Origin: Sphingobium sp. JS3065
GTDB taxonomy: Bacteria > Pseudomonadota > Alphaproteobacteria > Sphingomonadales > Sphingomonadaceae
Length of the DNA stretch: 64,000 bases
Assembly: GCF_026427355.1 (NCBI RefSeq)
Contig: NZ_CP102664.1
Coordinates: 744,001-808,000 of the forward strand
Reading direction: 5' to 3'
Part shown: one piece after another, positions 1 through 9,206 of the stretch
How positions within the stretch are numbered: the first letter of the stretch is position 1
Layout of the letters: each line of letters starts with the position of its first letter
The notes under the pieces: model-generated
The model's database searches: none
What the model was told of the DNA's origin: nothing
What the model saw: only the letters and a program-made list of their open reading frames with translations
Translations under genes and position numbers: made by a program

Positions 1-258
1 CATGAAGGACCAGCCGCCTTCGACGCGGGTGTTCATGTGCAGGAAGTAGATCATGTGGACCACCACCTGCGCTGCGGCGAAGCCCATGATGACCACGCCG
101 GTCAGTTGCGGGTCGTTCAGCACGCCACTCATCACCAGCCAGAAGGGGATGGCCGTCAGGATCGCCGACAGGCCGAACCCGATCATATAGCTGCGCAAGC
201 TGCCGTGCGCGCCTTCCTCATGATGGCCGTGATCGTGAGTGTGGACAGCGTCGCTCAC
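1..258 (-). CDS. cyoD: Cytochrome bo3 quinol oxidase subunit IV (partial, 3' end outside window)
   Basis: Small membrane subunit of the proton-pumping ubiquinol oxidase. Eighty-six codons are visible: a His/Asp-rich cytoplasmic N-terminus (HTHDHGHHEE), then two hydrophobic segments and a HMNTRVEGGWSF stretch typical of CyoD. The start is read as GTG because it overlaps the cyoC stop by 4 nt (GTGA), as expected in the cyoABCD operon. The C-terminus lies outside the window. The identification rests on both sequence and position after cyoC. Confidence 0.93.
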   Translation of the reverse strand, partial: MSDAVHTHDHGHHEEGAHGSLRSYMIGFGLSAILTAIPFWLVMSGVLNDPQLTGVVIMGFAAAQVVVHMIYFLHMNTRVEGGWSFM

Positions 259-878
259 CGCAGGACTCCCATCAGATAGACAAAGGTGAAGACGCCGATC
301 CAGATGACGTCCAGGAAGTGCCAGAACATCGACAGGCACATCAGGCGGCGTTTGTTGGCCGGGATCAGGCCCTTCTTCGCGACCTGCACCATCAGCGTGA
401 TCAGCCAGATCGAACCGAAGGTGACGTGCAGCCCGTGCGTGCCGACCAGCGTGAAGAAGGAAGACAGGAACGCCGAACGCTGCGGCCCCGCACCTTCATG
501 GATGAGGTGAGAGAATTCGTAGAGTTCGATGAACAGGAACGCCCCGCCGAACAGCAAGGTGACGAACAGCCATCCCTGGGTGGGGCTGACCCTGTTCTTC
601 TCCATCGCCAGCATCGCGAAGCCGTAGGTGATCGAAGAAAACAGCAGCATCGCGGTGTTGAGCGCGATCAGCGGCAGGTCGAACAGATCCTTCGGCCCCG
701 GCCCGCCGGCATAGCTGCCGCCCAGCACGGCGTAAGTGGCGAAAAGGATGGCGAAGATGAGGCAATCGCTCATCAAATACATCCAGAAGCCCAGATTGGT
801 GCTGTGGCCTTCGTGAAGGTGCGGTTCCTCGAGCAGATGATATGCCCTGGGTTCCAGCGTTGCAGTGGCGCTGCTCAT
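255..878 (-). CDS. cyoC: Cytochrome bo3 quinol oxidase subunit III
   Basis: COX3-family subunit of the bo3 oxidase, an integral membrane protein of 207 aa with about five transmembrane helices. The segment NLGFWMYLMSDCLIFAILF and the later THGLHVTFGSIWLI are characteristic of CyoC. The ATG at 878 is chosen over the longer ORF because a GGCAGGAG ribosome site lies 9 nt upstream and the gene then starts 4 nt after the cyoB stop. The 3' end overlaps the cyoD GTG start. It is co-transcribed with cyoA and cyoB. Confidence 0.95.
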   Translation of the reverse strand: MSSATATLEPRAYHLLEEPHLHEGHSTNLGFWMYLMSDCLIFAILFATYAVLGGSYAGGPGPKDLFDLPLIALNTAMLLFSSITYGFAMLAMEKNRVSPTQGWLFVTLLFGGAFLFIELYEFSHLIHEGAGPQRSAFLSSFFTLVGTHGLHVTFGSIWLITLMVQVAKKGLIPANKRRLMCLSMFWHFLDVIWIGVFTFVYLMGVLR

Positions 879-882
879 AGGG

Positions 883-2883
883 TCAGACTCCTGCCGCGAG
901 GATGCGGGTGCGCTCTTCCTCGGTGCGCGTGACGACATCCGCGGGGATGTGGAAGTCGCGCTTGTAGTTGAAGCTGTGGCCGATGGCGACGGCGACCAGG
1001 GCGATGAAGCTAAGGCCCGCCAGCCACCAGATATACCAGATCAGGGCGAAGCCGCAGAGCGTCGCCAGCGCGGCCAGGATCACGCCTGCCCCCGTGCTGC
1101 TCGGCATGTGGATCGGCTGGTAACCGGTCAGCGGGCGTTGATAGTTGTTCTTCTTCATGTCCGCCCAGGTGTCGGTGTCGTAGACGACCGGCGTGAAGGC
1201 GAAATTATACTCTGGCGGGGGCGAGCTGGTCGCCCATTCCAGCGTGCGGCCGTCCCAGGGATCGCCCTCCACCTTCAGCTCGTCGCGCTTCCAGATGGAG
1301 ACGGCGAACTGGACCAGCATGGCGCCGATGCCCACGGCGATGACGGCGGCGCCGATGCCCGCGACGACGAACCAGATTTGCAGCGACGGATCATCGAACA
1401 CGCGCATGCGGCGGGTGACGCCCATCAGGCCCAGCACATAAAGCGGGCCGAAGGCGAGCCAGAAACCGATGTTCCAGCACCAGAAGCTGACATGTCCCCA
1501 GAACTGGTTCAGCCTGAAGCCGAACGCCTTGGGCCACCAGTAATTGATCGCCGCAAACAGGCCGAACAGCACGCCGCCGATGATCACATTATGGAAGTGC
1601 GCGATCAGGAACAGCGAGTTGTGCAGCACGAAGTCCGCCGGCGGAACCGCCAGCAATACGCCGGTCATGCCGCCGATGGTGAAAGTCAACATGAAGGCGA
1701 CGGTCCACATCATCGGCAGTTCGAAACGGATGCGCCCACGATACATGGTGAACAGCCAATTGAAGAGCTTCGCCCCCGTCGGGATCGAGATGATCATCGT
1801 CGTGATGCCGAAGAAGCTGTTGACGCTGGCGCCAGACCCCATGGTGAAGAAGTGGTGCAGCCACACCAGGTAGGACAGCACCATGATGGTGCAGGTGGCG
1901 TAGACCATCGACGTGTAGCCGAACAGGCGCTTGCCGCAGAAGGTGGAGACGACTTCGGAGAAGACGCCGAACAGCGGCAGGATGAGGATATAGACTTCCG
2001 GGTGGCCCCATATCCAGATGAGGTTCACGTACATCATCGGATTGCCGCCGAAATCATTGGTGAAGAAGGCGGTCCCCGCATAGCGGTCCAGCGACAGCAG
2101 GACGAGCGTGGCGGTCAGGATCGGGAAGGAGGCGACGATCAGCACGTTCGCGCAGAGGGAGGTCCAGGTGAAGACCGGCATCTTCATGAGCGACATGCCC
2201 GGCGCGCGCATCTTCACGATGGTCGCGATCAGGTTGATGCCCGACAATGTCGTGCCGACGCCCGCCACCTGCAACGACCAGATATAATAGTCGACGCCCG
2301 TGGCCGGGCTGTAGGCGATCCCCGAAAGCGGCGGATAGGCCAGCCAGCCGGTCTGCGCGAACTCGCCCAGAAACAGGGAGAACATCACCAGCACCGCGCC
2401 GCCAGTCGTCATCCAGAAGCTGAAATTGTTGAGGAAGGGGAAGCTGACGTCGCGCGCGCCGATCTGGAGCGGCACGATATAGTTCATCAGGCCCGTGATG
2501 AACGGCATCGCCACGAAGAAGATCATGATCACGCCGTGCGCGGTGAACACCTGGTCATAATGATGCGCGTTCAGATAGCCTTCGGACCCGTTGAAGGCCC
2601 AGGCCTGCTGGATGCGCATCATGATGGCGTCCGAAAAGCCGCGCAGGAACATGACCAGCCCCAGCACCATGTACATGATGCCGATTTTCTTATGGTCGAC
2701 GCTGGTGAACCATTCCTTCCAGAGATAGCCCCAGAGCTTGAAATAGGTGAGCGCCGCGACGAGGGCGATGCCGCCGATCACGACCCCGACGAAGGTCGCG
2801 ACGACCACCGGTTCATGCCACGGGAATGCGTCCCATGTCAGACGACCGAAAATCATCTGCGTCATTGTGCGTGTTCCTGTCAT
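883..2883 (-). CDS. cyoB: Cytochrome bo3 quinol oxidase subunit I (catalytic)
   Basis: Heme-copper oxidase catalytic subunit of 666 aa, the usual CyoB length. It oxidises ubiquinol, reduces oxygen to water and pumps protons. Visible motifs are the low-spin heme ligand region [10 protein letters not shown] (about residue 116), the CuB-ligand and His-Tyr crosslink motif WGHPEVY (about 295), and the HFHNVIIGG region carrying heme ligands. The start could be ATG 2883 or ATG 2865: an AGGA lies 9 nt before 2865, which gives the common [10 protein letters not shown]-terminus. It follows cyoA by 5 nt. Confidence 0.97.
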   Translation of the reverse strand: MTGTRTMTQMIFGRLTWDAFPWHEPVVVATFVGVVIGGIALVAALTYFKLWGYLWKEWFTSVDHKKIGIMYMVLGLVMFLRGFSDAIMMRIQQAWAFNGSEGYLNAHHYDQVFTAHGVIMIFFVAMPFITGLMNYIVPLQIGARDVSFPFLNNFSFWMTTGGAVLVMFSLFLGEFAQTGWLAYPPLSGIAYSPATGVDYYIWSLQVAGVGTTLSGINLIATIVKMRAPGMSLMKMPVFTWTSLCANVLIVASFPILTATLVLLSLDRYAGTAFFTNDFGGNPMMYVNLIWIWGHPEVYILILPLFGVFSEVVSTFCGKRLFGYTSMVYATCTIMVLSYLVWLHHFFTMGSGASVNSFFGITTMIISIPTGAKLFNWLFTMYRGRIRFELPMMWTVAFMLTFTIGGMTGVLLAVPPADFVLHNSLFLIAHFHNVIIGGVLFGLFAAINYWWPKAFGFRLNQFWGHVSFWCWNIGFWLAFGPLYVLGLMGVTRRMRVFDDPSLQIWFVVAGIGAAVIAVGIGAMLVQFAVSIWKRDELKVEGDPWDGRTLEWATSSPPPEYNFAFTPVVYDTDTWADMKKNNYQRPLTGYQPIHMPSSTGAGVILAALATLCGFALIWYIWWLAGLSFIALVAVAIGHSFNYKRDFHIPADVVTRTEEERTRILAAGV

Positions 2884-2888
2884 AGGCC

Positions 2889-4004
2889 TTACCGATGATG
2901 CGCGTGCGCGTCAGCGCCGCTGTGGGAAGAGTGATCGTCAGCGACATTCGAAGCGCCGGGAGCGTCGGGCGCGGTCTGCTGCCCTTCATTGCGGTCGGTC
3001 TGATCGATCACATGGCCGTTGGGAAAATCGTAGCGAAGCCCTTCGGTCTCATGCGCAGATTCCTTGCCCGCGCCGCCCATCATGTTGATGTGCATCAGCT
3101 CGCCCATGCAGCGCTGGCCGGGTTTGGGGCAGAGGTTGACGACCGCGTCGAACAGCTTGGGATCGACGGCGGAGAAATAGGCGACCGGCGCCTTCTCGCC
3201 GGGCCTGGCCAACGCCAGATAGGCGCCGCGGTCCAGATTGGCGCGGCTCCCCTTCACCTTAGCGACCCAGGCGTCGAACCTGGCCCGGTCCAGCGCCTTG
3301 TAGCCGAAGCGCATATGGCTGAAGCCCGCACCCGAATAGTTGGCGGAGAAGCCAACGCCACCGACCGCCCGGTTGGCGACCGCGTGCAACTGCGTCTTCA
3401 TGCCCGGCATGGCGTAGATCTGCCCCGCCAGTTCGGGAATGTAGAAACTGTTCATGACGGTCGAGGCGGTAAGGTCGAAACGCACCGGCACATTGACCGG
3501 CACCGCCAATTCATTGACCGTGGCGATGCCCAGTTCCGGATAGATGAACAGCCATTTCCAGTCGAGCGCCACGACCTCCACCGTCAGCGGCTTCACTTTG
3601 GGGTCGATGGCGGTCTTCGCATCGATCCGGTCGAGCGGCCGATAGGGGTCCAGCTTGTGCGTGCTCACCCAGGTCAGCGCGCCCAGGCAGATGATGATCA
3701 GCAGCGGCGCCGACCAGATCATCAGTTCCAGCTTGGTCGAATGATCCCAGTCCGGATCATAATCCTTCTCCGCCGCCTTGTTGGCCGAACGATAACGCCA
3801 GGCGAAGAAGACGACCAGCGCCATGACGGGCACGACGATCAGCAGCATCAGCGCGGTCGAGATCAGGATCAGGTCGCGCTGCTGCACCGCGATATCGCCC
3901 GACGGGTTCATCACGACCCAGTCGCACGCCGTCAGCGGCAGCGCCAGAACCGGGACGGACCAGCGAAAAATGCGGGTCCAGGGGGGAAGGAAATGGTGAG
4001 GCAT
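2889..4004 (-). CDS. cyoA: Cytochrome bo3 quinol oxidase subunit II (lipoprotein)
   Basis: Subunit II of the bo3 oxidase, 371 aa, the first gene of the operon. The N-terminus carries a lipoprotein signal ending LPLTAC (Cys about 27), followed by two membrane helices and a periplasmic cupredoxin-like domain ([18 protein letters not shown]). The CuA ligands of cytochrome c oxidases are absent, as expected for a quinol oxidase. The C-terminal 60 residues are His- and Asp-rich ([13 protein letters not shown]), a feature of alphaproteobacterial CyoA. The 187-bp spacer upstream, shared with the divergent transporter gene, should hold the promoter. Confidence 0.96.
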   Translation of the reverse strand: MPHHFLPPWTRIFRWSVPVLALPLTACDWVVMNPSGDIAVQQRDLILISTALMLLIVVPVMALVVFFAWRYRSANKAAEKDYDPDWDHSTKLELMIWSAPLLIIICLGALTWVSTHKLDPYRPLDRIDAKTAIDPKVKPLTVEVVALDWKWLFIYPELGIATVNELAVPVNVPVRFDLTASTVMNSFYIPELAGQIYAMPGMKTQLHAVANRAVGGVGFSANYSGAGFSHMRFGYKALDRARFDAWVAKVKGSRANLDRGAYLALARPGEKAPVAYFSAVDPKLFDAVVNLCPKPGQRCMGELMHINMMGGAGKESAHETEGLRYDFPNGHVIDQTDRNEGQQTAPDAPGASNVADDHSSHSGADAHAHHR

Positions 4005-4191
4005 GGTCCGCGCCTAACCCGTCCGCCAAAGGGCGAACAGTGGACAGTTTGTCCCATTGGGCGCGCGCGCAAAAAATGCCGGGGCGATGGGATAGCGCTT
4101 AGACTCTGCGGCTTTTCTGCTATGCTGCCCGCCAGTGGCCGCCGGCAGAACAGAAAAAGGTTCCGATGGCCTAGCCAAGGAGCGGATGCCT

Positions 4192-5523
4192 ATGAGTTCA
4201 CGGGCCATGACCTTCACCTCCCGGTCGCTGGAGGATGATGCGCGCCTGATCAATGCGCGGGACCACCAGATCGCGCCGGGTGACATTTCCATCGGTGTGA
4301 TCATCGGTCGCACCTCCGAATTCTTCGATTTCTTCGTCTACGCCATCGCTTCGGTGATCGTTTTCCCCAGTCTGGTCTTCCCCTATGTGGATGCGCTGAC
4401 GGGGACGCTTTATTCCTTCGCGATCTTCGCCGTCGCCTTCATCACGCGGCCGGTCGGTTCGCTGATCTTCATGGCCATCGACCGCCACTTCGGGCGCGGA
4501 ACGAAACTGACGGTGGCGTTGTTCCTTTTGGGCGGATCGACCGCGTCGATCGCCTTCATGCCCGGTTATGAGACGATCGGCCACTATGCCGCCGTCGTCC
4601 TGATCATTTTGCGGGCCGCGCAGGGGATCGCGCTGGGCGGAACCTGGGACGGGCTCGCTTCGCTGCTCTCGCTCAACGCGCCGCAGCATCAGCGCGGCTG
4701 GTACGCCATGGTGCCGCAGCTTGGCGCGCCGCTGGCGCTGCTGGTGGCGAGCGGCCTGTTCGCCTTCTTCCTGACGACCCTGTCGGACGCGGATTTCCTC
4801 GACTGGGGCTGGCGCTATCCCTTCTTCGTGGCCTTCGCGATCAACGTCGTGGCGCTGTTCGCCCGCCTGCGGATCGTCGTGACGCATGAGTTCGAGCGCC
4901 TGTTCGAACAGAAGGATCTGCAACCTTCCGAAGTGCTGCCCACCGTCAAGGCGGAGGGGCGCAACATCATCATCGGCGCCTTCGCCCCGCTGGCCAGCTT
5001 CGCGCTGTTCCACATGGTGACGGTGTTCCCGCTGAGCTGGGTCGCGCTCTTCACCAAACAGCCGCTGGAACGCTTCCTGATCATCGAGATGATCGGGGCG
5101 TCGGTGGGCCTGCTGGCCATCGTCGTCTCCGGCTTCATCGCGGACCAGATCGGTCGCCGTTCCCTGCTGGCATGGTCGGCGCTCGGCATCGCGATCTTCA
5201 GCGTCATGGCGCCGCTGCTGCTGAATGGCGGCGATCTGGGTGAGGTCGCCTTCATGATCCTGGGCTTCATGTTGCTGGGCTTGGCGTTCGGCCAATCCTC
5301 CGGCGTGGTGGCGTCCAACTTCGCGACCGAGACGCGCTATACCGGTTCGGCGCTGACGTCGGACCTGGCGTGGCTGGTCGGCGCGGGCTTCGCTCCGCTG
5401 GTGGCGCTGCTGCTGTCGGTGAAGTTCGGGCTGGCCGCTTCGGGCATCTACCTGCTCTCGGGCGCGGTGGCGACCATGGTGGCGCTTTACGTCAACAAGG
5501 AACTGGCCGCCCGCGACCGTTAA
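4192..5523 (+). CDS. MFS transporter, metabolite:H+ symporter (MHS) type
   Basis: Twelve-helix major facilitator of 443 aa. The motif GRTSEFFDFFVYAIASVIVF and the IDRHFGRG loop between helices 2 and 3 match the metabolite:H+ symporter family (relatives of ShiA, ProP and KgtP). The substrate cannot be read from sequence, but small organic acids are usual. ATG 4192 is chosen over upstream ATGs because an AAGGAG lies 9 nt before it. The gene is divergent from cyoA and stands alone. The N-terminal soluble stretch of about 35 residues is longer than in most relatives. Confidence 0.85.
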   Translation: MSSRAMTFTSRSLEDDARLINARDHQIAPGDISIGVIIGRTSEFFDFFVYAIASVIVFPSLVFPYVDALTGTLYSFAIFAVAFITRPVGSLIFMAIDRHFGRGTKLTVALFLLGGSTASIAFMPGYETIGHYAAVVLIILRAAQGIALGGTWDGLASLLSLNAPQHQRGWYAMVPQLGAPLALLVASGLFAFFLTTLSDADFLDWGWRYPFFVAFAINVVALFARLRIVVTHEFERLFEQKDLQPSEVLPTVKAEGRNIIIGAFAPLASFALFHMVTVFPLSWVALFTKQPLERFLIIEMIGASVGLLAIVVSGFIADQIGRRSLLAWSALGIAIFSVMAPLLLNGGDLGEVAFMILGFMLLGLAFGQSSGVVASNFATETRYTGSALTSDLAWLVGAGFAPLVALLLSVKFGLAASGIYLLSGAVATMVALYVNKELAARDR

Positions 5524-5544
5524 GTCAGGGCAGTGGGGGGAGCC

Positions 5545-6390
5545 TCAACGCTTCCCCCGCATCCTTTTCAACGCCTTCCGGTCGAACCATCCCGTCGGCA
5601 GGGGCCTGGGCCGAAAACGCGGCAACCACGCCCCATAAAGCGCATCCATCCGCACCGGCAGCCCGTCCACGCCCTCCCGGCTCATGATGTCGGAAATGAT
5701 CCGGTTCTGGAAAAAGCGCACCGAATAATTGATCATCCGCCGATATTGCATGCGCAGCGTGGATGGCCGCAGCAGGCTCACCGCCTCGCACCGAAAACCG
5801 GCATCCTCGCAGGCCAGCACCCGTTCCCGATCCCAATCGGCATCCCGCCCCAGATCGGTATGCGCCCAGGCGGCCACCAGCCCGTCGTCCCCGATCAGAT
5901 CCTCCGGCAAAAGCAGGCCCCTGGCGCGGACCGCCGTGACGAAGCGTCCGGACAGCGCGTAGAGATCACCGAACAACCCCCGCTCATCCCGCAGGCTTTG
6001 GCGATAGGCCTCCACCGACCGCCCATTGACCGGCATCCCCGCCGCCGCATTGGCCTCCGGCCGTGCCGCCAACGCCGCCGCCAGCGCATCGATCGACCCG
6101 GTGACAATCTCCGCATCGCCATCCAGGAAGATGACGGCATCCTCATCGCCGCTAAGCAGATCGTGGACGAAATGATTCCAGGTCCGCGCCTTGCCCCCGG
6201 CGGCCAGTTCATGGACGACGACATTCGCCCGCCCGCCAGCCGCTTCCCGCGCCCGTGCCGCGGTGGTGTCCGTCGACCCGTTCACCAGCACATGATAGGC
6301 GACGTCCGCCCGGTCCAGCGGCAGGGACGCCAGGCACAGCCCGATCCGCCGCTCTTCCTGATGCGCGAATATGCCGATGGCGATGCGCAC
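5545..6390 (-). CDS. Glycosyltransferase family 2-like protein
   Basis: A 281-aa protein with a GT-A-type nucleotide-sugar fold. It starts RIAIGIFAHQEERRI, contains LVNGSTDTTAARAREAA (the family's N-G-S-T-D donor loop) and the metal-binding block VIFLDGDAEIV. The C-terminal third is Arg-rich. It starts with GTG 2 nt after the amt stop codon, so the two are probably co-transcribed. The longer open frame upstream is only the shadow of amt. The sugar and acceptor are unknown. Confidence 0.75.
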   Translation of the reverse strand: MRIAIGIFAHQEERRIGLCLASLPLDRADVAYHVLVNGSTDTTAARAREAAGGRANVVVHELAAGGKARTWNHFVHDLLSGDEDAVIFLDGDAEIVTGSIDALAAALAARPEANAAAGMPVNGRSVEAYRQSLRDERGLFGDLYALSGRFVTAVRARGLLLPEDLIGDDGLVAAWAHTDLGRDADWDRERVLACEDAGFRCEAVSLLRPSTLRMQYRRMINYSVRFFQNRIISDIMSREGVDGLPVRMDALYGAWLPRFRPRPLPTGWFDRKALKRMRGKR

Positions 6391-6392
6391 CT

Positions 6393-7661
6393 CTAGCGGA
6401 AGTCCCAACTTTGCTGCCCATGCTGCGCCAGATCGAGGCCCTCGGCTTCCTTCCGCGCGCCGATCCGGGCCTGCACGATCACCGACAGCATCAGGGCGAT
6501 GATCGCCGATCCCGCCATCGCCCAAAGCGCCACCACCGCTATGCCGATCAGTTGCGCGACGAACGCCCCGCCAAGGCTGATCCCGGCCACGAAGCCGACC
6601 CCACCCAATACCGGCAGCACAAAGGGTATCAGCAATAGCATCCCGACCAGCCCGCCTAACCCGTGGATCAGGAACACATCGGCGGTATCGTCGATCCGTT
6701 CGTCCAACAGGGACTTGACCACCCGGCACAGCAGCGCGGCGATCAGCCCGATCGCCATCGCCCCACCTGGCCCGACCAGCGCCACCGAAGCGGAAATCGC
6801 CACCATCCCGGTCAAGGCGCCCGATACGGCCCCCGTCGCCGTCACCCGGCCCAGATCGATCCGCTCCACCAGCATCCAGCCGAAGGCGCCCGCGCAGGCC
6901 GCGAAATGAGCGTTGAGAATGGCCGTCGCGGCATTGTCCGTAGCGCCAAAGGCCCAGCCGCCGACGATTCCCGCCCAGCCGATCCACAGCAGCGCGCCGC
7001 CCGCCAGACCCAGAAGCGGCGCATGGCCGCCGGAAACCGTCCGCCGCTTGCCCACGACCAACGTGAGCGCCAGCGCCGAAAAGCCCGCGCAGAGATGCAC
7101 GACCAGCGCCCCGGCAAAGTCCATGACGCCCAGGCCCGCCAGCCATCCGCCACCCCAGACCCAATGCACCACCGGTGCATAGACCAGCAGCAGCCACAGC
7201 AGGGCGAAGACCGTCATCCACCCTAATCGCACCCGCTCCGCCACCGCGCCGGGCAACAGGCAGGCGGCAAAGATCGCCAGCCCCATCTGGAACAACACGA
7301 AGGCCGATTCCGGCACGGTCAGCCCATCCCGCAAAGCTCCCAGATCGGCGAGCAGAATATGCGCCCGCCCGCCCAGCCAGCCGCTCCCCGGCGCATAGGC
7401 CAGACTATAGCCAATGATCCCCCAGAGCAGCGAAACCCCGGCGGCTATAACCAGCCCCTGCATGCCCATCGACAGGGCGCTGCGCATATGAACCAGCCCC
7501 GCTTGACGCAGGATCAGTCCCGGCAGGGCCGCCAGCAGCACCAGCACGCCGCACAGGATCATCCAGGCGGTATCGCCGCTATCGGCCACCGGGACTTGCG
7601 CCATGGCGGTTTGCGGCGCCATCAGCGCGAAAAGAAGGAGAAGGGCAGGCAGACGATGCAT
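6393..7661 (-). CDS. amt: Ammonium transporter (Amt/MEP/Rh family)
   Basis: Inner-membrane ammonium channel of 422 aa with a cleavable-looking signal (MHRLPALLLLFALMAPQTAM) and about eleven helices. Conserved features are the periplasmic phenylalanine-gate segment ESAFVLFQMGLAIF, PVVHWVWGGGWL, the first pore histidine in DFAGALVVHLCAG and the twin histidine in LIHGLGGLVG. ATG 7661 is preferred, with 7676 as an alternative. No glnK/PII gene lies beside it, which is unusual for amt. A glycosyltransferase follows immediately. Confidence 0.9.
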   Translation of the reverse strand: MHRLPALLLLFALMAPQTAMAQVPVADSGDTAWMILCGVLVLLAALPGLILRQAGLVHMRSALSMGMQGLVIAAGVSLLWGIIGYSLAYAPGSGWLGGRAHILLADLGALRDGLTVPESAFVLFQMGLAIFAACLLPGAVAERVRLGWMTVFALLWLLLVYAPVVHWVWGGGWLAGLGVMDFAGALVVHLCAGFSALALTLVVGKRRTVSGGHAPLLGLAGGALLWIGWAGIVGGWAFGATDNAATAILNAHFAACAGAFGWMLVERIDLGRVTATGAVSGALTGMVAISASVALVGPGGAMAIGLIAALLCRVVKSLLDERIDDTADVFLIHGLGGLVGMLLLIPFVLPVLGGVGFVAGISLGGAFVAQLIGIAVVALWAMAGSAIIALMLSVIVQARIGARKEAEGLDLAQHGQQSWDFR

Positions 7662-7676
7662 CAGGCAATCCGGCAT

Positions 7677-8244
7677 TCCAATAATCGTCCCGCCGTAACC
7701 GATGCGAAGTAAAGACTTGCCTAACCTTCTGGAGTGAATGGGCCGCAGACCCTTCGACAATCTCAGGGCAGGCGTGATCCGGGGCAGCTTCTGCCGCCCC
7801 CACCGGAAACGCCGCCATCGAGTTTTACCTGCCTCGCGCGGATAAATTAAGGGTTCGCCGGACTGATCTATCTGGGCGGGAAGCGGACATCATTCCGTCA
7901 TCCCAGCGAAGGCTGGGATCTCAGGCGATAGGGCACGGCCTAGCCTCACGAGATCCCAGCTTTCGCTGGGATGACGATATTATCGACGTCCGCTTCTGGC
8001 CAACTCAAGACATTCCTTCTCCCTTGAGGGAGAAGGATACAGAGCCTTGGCGACGAAGGAGCCTAGGCGCAGTTGGATGAGGGGAAGCGGGCCTTCGGCC
8101 CGCGCGATCCGGAGGATCGCAACCCCCTCACCCAGCTACGACTAAGGCAGCAAGCTGCCAAGTCTTCGCAGCCCTCTCCCTCCAGGGAGAGGGATAAGGA
8201 ATGACGGCTCTCCACCCATTTGCGACACAGACGAAGGGAAGCGC
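7677..8244. repeat. Gene-free spacer with nested palindromic repeats
   Basis: No credible gene lies in this 568-bp spacer. Two nested inverted-repeat units fill it. In the first, 25-nt arms at 7897-7921 and 7951-7975 (core GTCATCCCAGCG...CTGGGAT) differ at one base and are enclosed by 9-nt arms GAAGCGGAC/GTCCGCTTC at 7880 and 7988. The second runs from about 8011 to 8204 and holds hairpins at 8015-8036 (CCTTCTCCCTTGAGGGAGAAGG type), 8087-8102 and 8172-8193. These look like REP/MITE-type chromosomal repeats. Confidence 0.75.
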
Positions 8245-9129
8245 TTACTTCCCCTCCAGCATCTCGATCATCAGCGAAAAGTCCCGCGCCGCTTCACCCT
8301 GATTGGCGAGCAATTGATAGAGCGATTCCGCCGTATTCCCCATCGGCACGCTCGCCCCGACCGAAGCCGCCGCTTCACTCGCCAGCTTCAGATCCTTCAG
8401 CATCAGCCCCACGGCGAAACCGCCCTGATAACCGTTATCCGAAGGACTTTGCGGCCCCACGCCCGGCACCGGGCAATAGCTGGTCATCGACCAGCTCTGC
8501 CCCGACGACACGCTGGAAATATCGTAGAAGGTCTGCGGATCGAGACCGAGCTTCTTCGCCATGGCGAAGGTCTCGCAGGTCGCCACCATCGTCGCGCCGA
8601 GCAGCATGTTGTTGCAGATCTTGGCGGCCTGCCCATTGCCCGCGCCGCCGGCATGGATCACCGCCTTGCCCATGGCGGACAGGATCGGCCTGGCGCGGCC
8701 GAAGGCCTGGTCGGAACCGCCGACCATGAAAGTCAGCGTGCCGCCATTGGCTGCCGCGATGCCGCCCGAAACCGGCGCGTCCACCATCTCGAAGCCCTTG
8801 GTGGCGGCGGCTTCCTCTACCCGGCGCGCCGTCGCGACGTCGATGGTCGAGCAATCGAGGAACAGCGCATCCGCCTTGGCCGCGCCGAACACTTCTCCCG
8901 AATAGACGGCTTCCACATGTTTGCCCGCAGGCAGCATGGTGACGACCGCATCGGCGCCCGTCACCGCTTCGGCCGCACTCGCGCAGCGCACGGCGCCGGC
9001 CTTGACGACCTTGGCCAGGGCCTCTTCCGACAGGTCGAACGCCCGCACGGCAAAGCCGTTCTTCAGCAGGTTGGCGGCCATGCCGCCGCCCATATTGCCC
9101 AGGCCGATAAAGGCGATGGTCTGGCTCAT
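8245..9129 (-). CDS. mmsB: 3-hydroxyisobutyrate dehydrogenase
   Basis: Oxidises 3-hydroxyisobutyrate to methylmalonate semialdehyde with NAD, in valine breakdown. The 294-aa protein has the N-terminal Rossmann motif FIGLGNMGGGMAANLLK, the substrate loop DAPVSGGIAAANGGTLTFMV and the catalytic-lysine segment GNGQAAKICNNMLLG (about Lys 171). ATG 9129 has GAGGAG 8 nt upstream; the longer frame would start at a GTG inside that spacer. It is the last gene of the acyl-CoA dehydrogenase, hydrolase, mmsB run, which follows pathway order. Confidence 0.93.
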   Translation of the reverse strand: MSQTIAFIGLGNMGGGMAANLLKNGFAVRAFDLSEEALAKVVKAGAVRCASAAEAVTGADAVVTMLPAGKHVEAVYSGEVFGAAKADALFLDCSTIDVATARRVEEAAATKGFEMVDAPVSGGIAAANGGTLTFMVGGSDQAFGRARPILSAMGKAVIHAGGAGNGQAAKICNNMLLGATMVATCETFAMAKKLGLDPQTFYDISSVSSGQSWSMTSYCPVPGVGPQSPSDNGYQGGFAVGLMLKDLKLASEAAASVGASVPMGNTAESLYQLLANQGEAARDFSLMIEMLEGK

Positions 9130-9206
9130 TTCAGGCACTCCTCTAGAGCGGTTTCAAGTCAGATGGACGATCTGACGGCTCGGAAATCGTGGAAACAAAG
9201 CATGGT

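Noticed and set aside
865..2898. 677-aa plus-strand ORF opposite cyoB
   Set aside because: It is a GC-rich antisense shadow of cyoB with a His/Asp/Arg-rich composition and no domain; cyoB is unmistakable on the other strand.
4198..5295. 365-aa minus-strand ORF opposite the MFS transporter
   Set aside because: Repeat-like Arg/Asp/Gln composition of an antisense shadow; the transporter frame shows clear helices and motifs.
6391..7221. N-terminal extension of the glycosyltransferase frame into amt
   Set aside because: The extension is Gly/Arg-rich and overlaps the well-supported amt gene out of frame. The homologous part begins at GTG 6390.
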